Below, piece by piece: positions 49,467 to 57,743 of a stretch of DNA of 64,000 nt. The notes under the pieces were generated by a model. It was not told the DNA's origin, searched no databases, and saw nothing but the letters and a program-made list of their open reading frames with translations. The stretch lies in the NCBI GenBank assembly GCA_023382595.1, contig JAHDWB010000002.1:310001-374000 (forward strand), given 5' to 3'. Position 1 is the stretch's first letter; each line of letters starts with the position of its first letter. The stretch comes from Anaerolineales bacterium. Its GTDB lineage: Bacteria; Chloroflexota; Anaerolineae; Anaerolineales; Villigracilaceae. Made by a program: the position numbers and the translations under genes.

Positions 49467-50360
49467 ATGCCCCAAAACCGAATCCTTCCATATGCCGCGC
49501 TTGCACTTGGCATCACGGCGCTCAGCCTTTCCGCCATGTTCGTACGCTGGGCGGACGCACCCGGCGCCATGACAGGCTTCTATCGTCTGCTCATTTCCAC
49601 GATTTTGATGTTCCCCTTGTTCGTCAGGCAGCAAACCCGCCGCGAAAAAATCGATCGGAAATTCCTGCTCTTCCCGATCATCGGCGGCGTGTTCACGGCT
49701 TTGGATTTCACGCTCTGGAACACATCCGTGCAGTACACAACGGCGGCGAATGCGACCCTGCTTGGAAATACGTCCCCGTTATGGGTTGCGCTGATCGCCC
49801 TGTTCCTGTTCCGCGAAAAACTGCGCAGAAGTTTCTGGATCGGTCTGGCGCTGGCATTGACCGGCGCAATGCTGGTCGTGGGCAGTAATTTTCTGCAAAA
49901 CCCCACGCTTGGCTTCGGCGACCTGCTGGCAAGCACCGCGGCGATCTTTTACGCGCTCTACCAGCTCACCACCCAGCGCGGACGCAAACACATCGATCCG
50001 TTCCGCTACACATGGCTGGTGGGAGTCAGCGCCACAGTTTGTATGTTCGTCATCAATTTCGTATGGGGAAACTCCTTCACAGGGTACTCCGCGCAGACCT
50101 GGCTTGTATTCCTCGCCACCGCCGTCATCTCGCAAATGATTGGCTATCTCTCCATCTCCTATGCGTTGGGGCATCTGCCGGCATCCGTTGTCGCGCCGAC
50201 ATTGATCGGTCAGCCGATTCTGACCGCCATCCTTGCCATTCCCCTGCTCGGTGAGATTCCCGCGCCGGTCCAATGGCTGGGCGGAGCGGTGGCGCTGGCG
50301 GGAATTTATATCGTCAACCAGTCACATGTTAACTTGACGAAGGAAACGCCGAACGCATAA
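49467..50360 (+). CDS. DMT superfamily (EamA) transporter
   Basis: The 297-residue protein has ten predicted helices in two EamA repeats. Marks are LALGITALSLSAMFVRWADA, ALDFTLWNTSVQYTTAANAT, LGNTSPLWVALIALFLFREK in the first half and SYALGHLPASVVAPTLIGQP, ILAIPLLGEIPAPVQWLGGA in the second. Substrate (amino acid or metabolite efflux) unknown. Confidence 0.9.
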   Translation: MPQNRILPYAALALGITALSLSAMFVRWADAPGAMTGFYRLLISTILMFPLFVRQQTRREKIDRKFLLFPIIGGVFTALDFTLWNTSVQYTTAANATLLGNTSPLWVALIALFLFREKLRRSFWIGLALALTGAMLVVGSNFLQNPTLGFGDLLASTAAIFYALYQLTTQRGRKHIDPFRYTWLVGVSATVCMFVINFVWGNSFTGYSAQTWLVFLATAVISQMIGYLSISYALGHLPASVVAPTLIGQPILTAILAIPLLGEIPAPVQWLGGAVALAGIYIVNQSHVNLTKETPNA

Positions 50361-50458
50361 AAAATCAGATAAAATCAGGTAAGATTGTCAGGTACAATGC
50401 CCCTGGCATGTATCGCAAATCGCTGGAGGGTTACATCAAAACAAGAGGAGAGATACCA

Positions 50459-50857
50459 ATGGAAATCAAAGTTACCACCGAATTTGGGAATATCCCGGTC
50501 ACAGTCGTACATGTGGATGGAAATATCGACTCTTCAACCTATCAGGCTTTTCAAGATAAAGTGACGGGTCTGATCAACGACGGCGCACAGGATGTTCTCG
50601 TGGACCTCAGCCACACGCCCCTTGTCAGCAGTGCGGGACTGCGCGCCATTCATGAGATATTCAACCAACTCCGCGCGGCTAACAATGAGATCGACGATGA
50701 AGCGATGCGCCAGGGCATCAGCGCGGGAACGTACAAATCAAAGCACCTGAAACTGCTCAACCTTTCCCCTGCCACGAAAGTCGCATTCGAAACCGCCGGG
50801 TTCGACATGTACATCGAGACCTTCACCGACCTGTCAACCGCCGTCGCTTCCTTCTAG
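50459..50857 (+). CDS. STAS domain protein (anti-sigma factor antagonist type)
   Basis: The 132-residue protein is read from the ATG after AGAGGAGA; a longer frame from 50408 is less likely. The STAS fold includes VTVVHVDGNIDSSTYQAFQD and VLVDLSHTPLVSSAGLRAIH, where Ser in SSAG is the usual phosphorylation site. Unlike short SpoIIAA it has an insert (NNEIDDEAMRQGISAGTYKS, about residues 80-100). Its kinase partner is not adjacent. Confidence 0.87.
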   Translation: MEIKVTTEFGNIPVTVVHVDGNIDSSTYQAFQDKVTGLINDGAQDVLVDLSHTPLVSSAGLRAIHEIFNQLRAANNEIDDEAMRQGISAGTYKSKHLKLLNLSPATKVAFETAGFDMYIETFTDLSTAVASF

Positions 50858-50881
50858 CCAAACAAAATTGCAGTTCATAAA

Positions 50882-50905
50882 CCAGACGCGCTTTCGCGCG
50901 TCTGG
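50882..50905. repeat. Hairpin after the STAS gene
   Basis: CCAGACGCG (50882-50890) and CGCGTCTGG (50897-50905), without a U tract. It may be a terminator remnant. Confidence 0.5.
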
Positions 50906-50929
50906 CCGATTTCGCCGAAACCTGCATGG

Positions 50930-50935
50930 TAGAAT
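50930..50935 (+). promoter_or_regulatory. -10 hexamer positioned for a leaderless rarA mRNA
   Basis: TAGAAT ends exactly 6 nt before ATG 50942; no ribosome site. Confidence 0.55.
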
Positions 50936-50941
50936 CACTGC

Positions 50942-52348
50942 ATGCCCGATCTCTTCGACCACGCCATGCAGGAACGTATGAAAAGCGAAGCACCGCTCGC
51001 GGCACGAATGCGTCCGCGCACACTGGATGAATACATCGGTCAGGAGCATATCGTCGGGGAAGGCAAACTCCTGCGCCGCGCCATCGAAGCCGACCGGCTT
51101 TTCTCCTCCATCATTTTGTGGGGACCGCCCGGCACAGGCAAGACCACGCTCGCGCAGGTCATCGCAAACACCACCAAAAGTCATTTCGTTACCATCTCTG
51201 CCATCCTGGCGGGCAAAGCCGACCTGCGGATCGTCATTGACGAAGCGCTCGAACGCCGCCGCCTGCATAACGAAAGAACGATCCTGTTCGTGGATGAAGT
51301 CCACCGCTGGAACAAGGCACAGCAGGATGCGCTCCTGCCCCACGTCGAAAACGGCACGTTCACGCTCATCGGCGCGACCACTGAAAACCCATATTTCGAA
51401 GTCATCAAGGCGCTGATCTCGCGCTCGCGCGTTTTCCAACTGCGGAATTTGAACCAGGCGGAGACAGGCACCCTGTTGGATCGCGCTCTCGCGGACAAGG
51501 AACGCGGTTACGGGAACAAGCGCATCAAACTGGACCTCGATGCCAGATCCCACTTAATTGAAGTTTCCTCCGGCGATGCCCGCAATGCCCTCAACGCCCT
51601 AGAACTGGCGGTCGAATCCACCGCACCCGACAACGACGGCGTCATCCACATCACGTTGGATGTGGCGCAAGAGTCCATTCAACGCCGCGCCGTCTTATAC
51701 GACAAAGATGGCGACGCACATTACGACACCATCTCCGCTTTCATCAAATCCGTGCGCGGAAGCGACCCCGACGCCGCGTTATATTGGCTTGCAAAAATGA
51801 TCTACGCCGGTGAAGACCCGAAGTTTATCATTCGCCGTCTCATTATTCTGGCTGGTGAGGATATCGGTCTGGCGGACCCGATGGGATTGGTCGTGGCGTC
51901 ATCCGCCGCGCAGGCATTTGACTATATCGGTCTGCCCGAGGGCATCTACCCCATCGTCGAAGCGACGTTGTATCTCGCTACTGCGCCTAAATCAAACACT
52001 ACAAGTGCGTATTTCAAAGCGATGAAGAAGATCGAGGAAGAGGGACAGGTCTCCGTGCCGCGTCACTTGATGGACGGCAACCGCGACGCCGCCGCAATGG
52101 GGCACGGCAAAGATTATGTCTACCCGCATGAGTTCGAGGGGCATTTCACGCCTCAACAGTATTTACCAAAGCGCCTGCTCGGCACGTACTTTTACTCCCC
52201 ATCGCAGGAGGGATATGAGGCGCAGGTCACTGCGCGGCTTGACATGTGGAGAGATGCACAGCGCAAGGCATTGGGGATCACGGAAATTAAACAAATCCCT
52301 GACATGAGCGAAGAACAAATCCAAGAGATGAAGAGGAAGATCAAATAA
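50942..52348 (+). CDS. rarA: Replication-associated recombination ATPase RarA
   Basis: The 468-residue AAA+ ATPase has Walker A in LWGPPGTGKTTLAQVIANTT, Walker B in ILFVDEVHRWNKAQQDALL, sensor 1 in TLIGATTENPYFEV and the C-terminal clamp-loader-like tetramerisation region (GSDPDAALYWLAKMIYAGED). RarA/MgsA acts at stalled replication forks. Length and order match the family. It overlaps the following phosphatase gene by one base (TAATG). Confidence 0.95.
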   Translation: MPDLFDHAMQERMKSEAPLAARMRPRTLDEYIGQEHIVGEGKLLRRAIEADRLFSSIILWGPPGTGKTTLAQVIANTTKSHFVTISAILAGKADLRIVIDEALERRRLHNERTILFVDEVHRWNKAQQDALLPHVENGTFTLIGATTENPYFEVIKALISRSRVFQLRNLNQAETGTLLDRALADKERGYGNKRIKLDLDARSHLIEVSSGDARNALNALELAVESTAPDNDGVIHITLDVAQESIQRRAVLYDKDGDAHYDTISAFIKSVRGSDPDAALYWLAKMIYAGEDPKFIIRRLIILAGEDIGLADPMGLVVASSAAQAFDYIGLPEGIYPIVEATLYLATAPKSNTTSAYFKAMKKIEEEGQVSVPRHLMDGNRDAAAMGHGKDYVYPHEFEGHFTPQQYLPKRLLGTYFYSPSQEGYEAQVTARLDMWRDAQRKALGITEIKQIPDMSEEQIQEMKRKIK

Positions 52349-52974
52349 TGCCTTTATTATTGTTGATCCGACACGGCGAGAATGATTACGTAAAAACAGG
52401 GAAAATGGCGGGACGAATTCCCGGCGTGCACCTGAATGAAAGGGGACAAAAGCAGGCACAGGCGTTGGGTGAGGCGCTGCGCAGCATCCCGCTCAAGGCG
52501 GTATATGCAAGTCCGCTGGAGCGGGCGATGGAAACCGCGGCTCCGATCGCCGAGTCTCACAAATTGACCATTCATCAGGAGCCCGACTTGATGGATACGC
52601 ATGTTGGGAAGTGGCAGGGCAGATCATGGAAGGTGCTGCGGCTGATGAAGGCGTGGAAGATCGTGCAGGAAGCGCCGTCGCGGTTCCGTTTTCCCGAAGG
52701 CGAATCGTTCCCTGAAACGCAATTGCGAATCGTGAATGTGCTGGAGCGGATCGTGCGGAAACACAACAAACCAAAGGACGTTGTGGCGGTCGTCTTCCAT
52801 GCCGACCCGATCAAGCTGGCAGTGGCGCATTTTCTCGGCATGCCGCTCGATCAATTCCAGCGGCTGGGATGTGACACCGGCTCGCTCACCGCACTGCATG
52901 TCAATGAGATGGGCGCGCATTTGATGAAACTGAACCAGCGTCCGCCGTTCGATTTCCTGCCGGCGAAAAAATAA
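52348..52974 (+). CDS. Histidine phosphatase family protein
   Basis: A 208-residue protein. The phosphohistidine motif is LLLIRHGENDYVKTGKMAGR; the second catalytic His is in VVAVVFHADPIKLAVAHFLG, with PLERAMETAAPIAE giving the conserved Arg/Glu. The NDYVKTGKMAGRIPGVHLNE stretch marks the MSMEG_4193-like subgroup common in Actinobacteria and Chloroflexota. Substrate unknown. It is translationally coupled to rarA and to the Smr gene. Confidence 0.88.
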   Translation: MPLLLLIRHGENDYVKTGKMAGRIPGVHLNERGQKQAQALGEALRSIPLKAVYASPLERAMETAAPIAESHKLTIHQEPDLMDTHVGKWQGRSWKVLRLMKAWKIVQEAPSRFRFPEGESFPETQLRIVNVLERIVRKHNKPKDVVAVVFHADPIKLAVAHFLGMPLDQFQRLGCDTGSLTALHVNEMGAHLMKLNQRPPFDFLPAKK

Positions 52975-53228
52975 TGGCAAAACTGAAACTCGACCTGCAT
53001 GAGATCTACAACCGCGGAGACAAGATCGATGCGGAATTGAACCGCATTGTAGAGGAAGCCATTGACCGAAAGATCGCGCTGGTGGAGATCATTCCCGGCA
53101 AAGGCAGCGGACAGCTCAAGAAAAAAGTTTTGCGTTTTTTAAATCAAGGGCACATCAAAAAGTTGTATCACCGCGTGGAGAAGGACGACAAAAACTTCGG
53201 GCGGATATTCATTCATTTCAGGTTCTAA
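52974..53228 (+). CDS. Stand-alone Smr domain protein
   Basis: A protein of 84 residues covering one Smr (MutS2 C-terminal) domain: LKLDLHEIYNRGDKIDAELN at the start and IIPGKGSGQLKKKVLRFLNQ (the GKGSG nucleic-acid-binding loop). Smr domains nick or bind branched DNA or act on stalled-ribosome mRNA. It overlaps the phosphatase stop by one base. Confidence 0.9.
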   Translation: MAKLKLDLHEIYNRGDKIDAELNRIVEEAIDRKIALVEIIPGKGSGQLKKKVLRFLNQGHIKKLYHRVEKDDKNFGRIFIHFRF

Positions 53229-53230
53229 AT

Positions 53231-53752
53231 ATGAAAATACTCGAAACGAATAGACTACTTCTCCGCCATCTCATCATGGATGACCTGGACGAACTCTTTG
53301 CTTTGTACAGCGACCCCGAAATCCGGAAATATTTCCCTGAAGGCGTCCTGAATTACGAAGAAACAAAAGAAGAGCTCGAATGGCACATGAACGGGCATCC
53401 CCGCCATCCCGAACTGGGGTTGTGGGCGACCATCCATAAGGAAACGGGAAAATTCATCGGACGCTGCGGACTGCTGCCATGGACGCTTGATGGGCAGGAT
53501 GAAGTGGAGATCGCTTATTTGCTCGATAAGGCATATTGGAAACAAGGGCTCGCGACAGAAGCCGCGCAAGGCATCCTTCAATACGGGTTTGAACAACTAA
53601 ATCTATCCCGCCTGATCTGTATGATCGATCCCGAGAATATCGCATCCCAGCGGGTTGCCGAAAGAATTGGAATGACCTTCGAGAAAAAGGTGGACGGATA
53701 TGAAGGGGATAACATTCCTTTTTATATCTATTCCATCGCCCGCAAGGAGTGA
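53231..53752 (+). CDS. GNAT acetyltransferase, RimJ/RimL type
   Basis: A 173-residue protein. Motif A region is AYLLDKAYWKQGLATEAAQG (Q-G-L-A-T-E-A), followed by LSRLICMIDPENIASQRVAE, a hallmark of the RimL group. It may modify ribosomal protein N termini or small molecules; which cannot be read. It begins 2 nt after the Smr stop. Confidence 0.9.
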   Translation: MKILETNRLLLRHLIMDDLDELFALYSDPEIRKYFPEGVLNYEETKEELEWHMNGHPRHPELGLWATIHKETGKFIGRCGLLPWTLDGQDEVEIAYLLDKAYWKQGLATEAAQGILQYGFEQLNLSRLICMIDPENIASQRVAERIGMTFEKKVDGYEGDNIPFYIYSIARKE

Positions 53753-53757
53753 CAGAA

Positions 53758-55830
53758 ATGAAAGCCATTTACCAGAAAACAAAGACTGTCGACCAGACCG
53801 ACGACTACCACGGCACATCCGTCGCCGACCCCTACCGCTGGCTGGAGGATGTCGATTCGCCCGAAACGCACGAATGGATCCGCGCGCAAAATGAACTTAC
53901 TTTCTCCTACCTTGAGAAAATCCCTGTACGCGACCAAATCAACAAACGCCTGACCGAACTGTGGGATTTCGCAAAAGCATGGGCGCCCTACAAATACGGA
54001 AACATCTATTTCCAGGAACGCAACAGCGGACTGCAAAACCAGAACGTCCTGTACGTCAGTGAAAGCCTCAGCGCAGAACCCCGCATCCTGCTCGACCCGA
54101 ACAGCCTCTCGGAAGATGGAACCGTCGCACTCACATCCTTCTCGATCAGCAAGGATGGCAAATGGCTCGCCCACGCTACATCCGCCAGCGGATCGGACTG
54201 GCTGACATGGCGTGTCCGTAGTGTGAAAACGGGCAAAGACCTGGACGAGAAGATCGAATGGAGTAAATTCAGTGGCGCCGCATGGCTGGGTGATAGCTCC
54301 GGATTCTTTTACTCCCGCTATGATGCGCCAGACGAAGGCGGTGAGTATCAAAGCACGAATTACAATCAGAAAGTTTTCCTGCATAAACTGAACACGCCGC
54401 AATCACAGGACGAACTGATCTATGAACGCCCAGACCAAAAGGAATGGGGTTTTCAATCAGATGTCAGCGCCGATGGACGTTATCTCACGCTCATCGTCGG
54501 TCAGGGCACGGATGTCCGCAACCGCTTCTTCTACCGCGACCTGCAGGGTGAAAACAAATTCATCGAACTCATCCCCGACCTTGAAGCCACATACGAATTC
54601 GTCGGCAATGACGGTACCCGCTTTTACTTCTTCACCAATCTCGACGCCCCGCGCGGCCGCCTGATCGCCGTGGATATTACAAAGCCCGACAAGGCAAACT
54701 GGCAGACCATCCTTTCAGAAAGCAAGGCGGTGCTTGAAGGTGTGAAAATGGTCAATGACCAGTTCGCCGCGCTTTACAACGAAGACGCGCATCACATCAT
54801 CCGCCTGTTCAAACTCGACGGCTCACCCGATGGGGAGATTCCTTTCCCTGTGCTTGGATCCATCGTACAGATCAACGACCTTGGACTCCGCGCTTCACGC
54901 TCGGACGATGAGTTGTTCTACACGTTCCAATCCTTTCTCCACCCGACAACGGTGTACCGCTACGACTTCAAGACTCGCACCGCAAACGCCGTCAATTCGC
55001 CCGAACTCGACTTCGATCCTTCCATTTATGAGACGCGCCAGGTCTTCGTCCCCAGTAAAGACGGAACGAAAGTTCCCATGTACCTGACCCACAAAAAAGG
55101 ACTCAAACTCGACGGGCAAAACCCGACCTTGCTGTACGGCTACGGCGGATTCAACATCTCAGTAATGCCGATGTTCGCAGTCAGCCGCTTGATCTGGCTG
55201 GAACTGGGCGGCGTGTACGCATCCGCCAATATGCGCGGCGGCGCGGAATACGGCGAAGAATGGCATCAGGGCGGCATGTTGAAAAACAAACAAAATGTAT
55301 TCGACGATTTCATTGCCTGTGCCGAGTGGCTGATCGCCGAAAGAATCACATCCACGCCCAAACTCGCCATCGAAGGGCGTTCGAACGGCGGTTTGCTGGT
55401 CGGCGCCTGCATGACCCAGCGTCCCGACCTGTTTGGCGCGTGTCTGCCCATCGTCGGCGTGATGGACATGCTGCGCTTCCATAAATTCACCATCGGCTGG
55501 GCATGGGTCAGCGATTACGGCTCGCCCGACGACCCCGAGCAATTCAAGACGCTATATGCCTATTCCCCATATCACAACCTGAAACTGGGCACGAACTATC
55601 CCGCCACCCTCGTCCTCACCGGTGACCATGACGACCGCGTGGTGCCCGGTCACTCGTTCAAATTTGCGGCGCGCCTGCAAGAATGCCAGAGCGGGGATGC
55701 GCCAACGCTCATCCGCATCCAGACCAAGGCGGGGCACGGATTCGGTAAACCGACCAGGATCATGATCGACGAACTTGCGGACATTTACGCCTTTCTGGTG
55801 ACCGCACTGGACATGCAAATCGAACTTTAA
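53758..55830 (+). CDS. Prolyl oligopeptidase family serine peptidase
   Basis: A 690-residue protein read from ATG 53758, with AAGGAG 6 nt upstream; GTG 53749 overlaps that site. The N-terminal seven-bladed propeller starts after DDYHGTSVADPYRWLEDVDS, a standard prolyl endopeptidase N terminus. The catalytic triad is Ser in EGRSNGGLLVGACM (about residue 543), Asp in LTGDHDDRVVPGHS and His in KAGHGFGKPT. No signal peptide, so cytoplasmic. It cleaves short peptides after proline. The following terminator makes it the last gene of the rarA run. Confidence 0.94.
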   Translation: MKAIYQKTKTVDQTDDYHGTSVADPYRWLEDVDSPETHEWIRAQNELTFSYLEKIPVRDQINKRLTELWDFAKAWAPYKYGNIYFQERNSGLQNQNVLYVSESLSAEPRILLDPNSLSEDGTVALTSFSISKDGKWLAHATSASGSDWLTWRVRSVKTGKDLDEKIEWSKFSGAAWLGDSSGFFYSRYDAPDEGGEYQSTNYNQKVFLHKLNTPQSQDELIYERPDQKEWGFQSDVSADGRYLTLIVGQGTDVRNRFFYRDLQGENKFIELIPDLEATYEFVGNDGTRFYFFTNLDAPRGRLIAVDITKPDKANWQTILSESKAVLEGVKMVNDQFAALYNEDAHHIIRLFKLDGSPDGEIPFPVLGSIVQINDLGLRASRSDDELFYTFQSFLHPTTVYRYDFKTRTANAVNSPELDFDPSIYETRQVFVPSKDGTKVPMYLTHKKGLKLDGQNPTLLYGYGGFNISVMPMFAVSRLIWLELGGVYASANMRGGAEYGEEWHQGGMLKNKQNVFDDFIACAEWLIAERITSTPKLAIEGRSNGGLLVGACMTQRPDLFGACLPIVGVMDMLRFHKFTIGWAWVSDYGSPDDPEQFKTLYAYSPYHNLKLGTNYPATLVLTGDHDDRVVPGHSFKFAARLQECQSGDAPTLIRIQTKAGHGFGKPTRIMIDELADIYAFLVTALDMQIEL

Positions 55831-55847
55831 GCATAGTGTCTTCCTTC

Positions 55848-55884
55848 AAAGAACGCCGGCGCAATGAACGCTGGCGTTCTTTTA
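55848..55884 (+). terminator. Rho-independent terminator
   Basis: AAAGAACGCCGGCG (55848-55861) pairs with CGCTGGCGTTCTTT (55869-55882) with one G-T pair, followed by T residues. Confidence 0.88.
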
Positions 55885-55932
55885 TTGCTGATTTCCCCAA
55901 ATATTTACCCTGATTTTCATCCTTTTAGTCCA

Positions 55933-55941
55933 TGATATAAT
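55933..55941 (+). promoter_or_regulatory. Extended -10 promoter of the kinase gene
   Basis: TGATATAAT, an extended -10 (TGn plus TATAAT at 55936-55941), 46 nt before ATG 55988. No good -35 hexamer. Confidence 0.55.
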
Positions 55942-55987
55942 CGCCCATCATATATTTTGAATTTATAAGACAATCTCCGATCATTCG

Positions 55988-57721
55988 ATGACCAAACAAA
56001 CCATAGCAAGATATGAGATAAAATCCGAGATCGGCAAGGGCGGAATGGCTTCGGTCTATCTTGCGTACGACCCGAATTTTCGCCGTAATGTAGCCATCAA
56101 ATTAATTTCCATAAATCTTCAAGAAAATCCCGTGTTTCGCGAGCGTTTCGAGCGTGAAGCGCACCTGATCGCACAGATCGAACACCCCGCCATCGTCCCC
56201 GTCTATGATTTCGGCGAACAAAACGACCAGCTTTATCTGGTCATGCGGCACATGGCGGGAGGCACTCTCACCGGCAAGGTAAAAGAAGGGAAATCGACCC
56301 TCGAGTACGCGGTCAGGATCATGTCACAGATTGCTCCGGCGCTGGACGCCGTGCATGCTCAAGGCGTTGTCCATCGCGACCTGAAGCCGGGAAACATCCT
56401 GCTGGATGGGTTCGGCAATCCAGCCATTTCCGATTTCGGGATCGCCCACCTTACCGCATCCACCACCGACCTGACCGGCAGCGCCATCATCGGGACGCCG
56501 TCGTATATGAGTCCGGAGCAGGTGCGCAGCGATCCGAATCTGGATGGACGCAGCGACGTCTATGCGTTGGGCGTGATCCTGTTCGAGATGCTTGCCGGGC
56601 GGGGTCCCTTCCAGGCGGAAACACCATTGAGCGTGGCGCTGAAACACCTGACCGATTCAATTCCTCCCATCCACTCCTTCCGCCCGGATCTGCCAATGGA
56701 GCTTGAAGCGGTACTGAATAAAGCCATGGCAAAAGACCCGGAGATGCGTTATGCAACCGCATCCGAACTGGTGTTCGAACTGCAGGAAGTGTTTGACAAC
56801 TACAAGGCGGGCAAAACCACCGCGCCAAACAAAGGGACGACCCCTTCCAGCGACGATGATGCCACCGAAATTGATACTGGTGACGATTCATCACTGCTGG
56901 CGGCGTACCCGCCCGCTTCGCCTCGATCTAACCCGCAAATTGCCTCTGATCCATCAGCATCTTCATCCCCTTCACATTTAAAAACGCCTCAACCAAAACG
57001 GTCTCGCATTGGATTTCCACAGATCATTTTCGGCGCAGTCATCGGATTGATCACACTCTTCATTTGCGGCTCCGCCGGCTTGCTCGGAACCTGGTTCCAA
57101 TTTGTCAGACCAAACTTCTCCGCAAGTCAGGAGGCGACCGCCATTCCAACTGCCGCCGAGACAGTAGAAACCATCCTGTTCACAGACGATTTCTCCGACC
57201 CGGCAAGCGGCTGGCCCATTCTGCAGAACGATCAGGGACGTTACAGCTATCAACAGGATGGATATCACATCGCGGTTGACCAAATGGATGCGATCATCTG
57301 GGCGAAGACCAGCAGGAGCGATGGCAATGTCAGCCTGTACGTGGATGCCAGACCGGTCAATGACTCAAACGGATATTACGGTCTGCTTTGCCGAATCCAG
57401 GATGACCGCAATTTTTATTATTTTCTGGTACAGTCCAACGGGAGCTACACCATGGGGAAATACAAGGATTCCGAGTTCCAATCCTTCTTCACAGATGGAT
57501 GGCGGCAAAGTAACGCCATTCAACAGGGTGCCCAAACCAACCGCCTGAAAGCGGACTGCATGGGAAACACATTGCGGTTATATGTGAACGGCACACTGCT
57601 CGCTGAGGCAACCGACAACGAATTTAGTTCAGGTCTCAGCGGAATCGTCGCTGCATCGCTGGACGTCCAAAGTTTTGAAGTGATATTCAACAATTTTCTG
57701 ATCACGGCTCCAAGCCAGTGA
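55988..57721 (+). CDS. Membrane Ser/Thr protein kinase with extracellular LamG-like domain
   Basis: A 577-residue protein. The kinase domain (about residues 10-270) has the Gly loop IGKGGMASVYLAYD, Lys in RNVAIKLISIN, catalytic loop VHRDLKPGNILLDG, DFGIAHL and activation segment GTPSYMSPEQV. A Ser/Thr/Pro-rich juxtamembrane region follows, then one membrane helix (FGAVIGLITLFICGSAGLLG, about 350-370). The outer part (about 400-577) has FTDDFSDPASGWPILQNDQG and LRLYVNGTLLAEATDNEFSS, a concanavalin/LamG-like beta sandwich that may bind glycans. It sits 22 nt upstream of a double-FHA protein, a likely phosphothreonine-binding substrate. Confidence 0.92.
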   Translation: MTKQTIARYEIKSEIGKGGMASVYLAYDPNFRRNVAIKLISINLQENPVFRERFEREAHLIAQIEHPAIVPVYDFGEQNDQLYLVMRHMAGGTLTGKVKEGKSTLEYAVRIMSQIAPALDAVHAQGVVHRDLKPGNILLDGFGNPAISDFGIAHLTASTTDLTGSAIIGTPSYMSPEQVRSDPNLDGRSDVYALGVILFEMLAGRGPFQAETPLSVALKHLTDSIPPIHSFRPDLPMELEAVLNKAMAKDPEMRYATASELVFELQEVFDNYKAGKTTAPNKGTTPSSDDDATEIDTGDDSSLLAAYPPASPRSNPQIASDPSASSSPSHLKTPQPKRSRIGFPQIIFGAVIGLITLFICGSAGLLGTWFQFVRPNFSASQEATAIPTAAETVETILFTDDFSDPASGWPILQNDQGRYSYQQDGYHIAVDQMDAIIWAKTSRSDGNVSLYVDARPVNDSNGYYGLLCRIQDDRNFYYFLVQSNGSYTMGKYKDSEFQSFFTDGWRQSNAIQQGAQTNRLKADCMGNTLRLYVNGTLLAEATDNEFSSGLSGIVAASLDVQSFEVIFNNFLITAPSQ

Positions 57722-57743
57722 TTGCAGTCTACAGGATTACACC

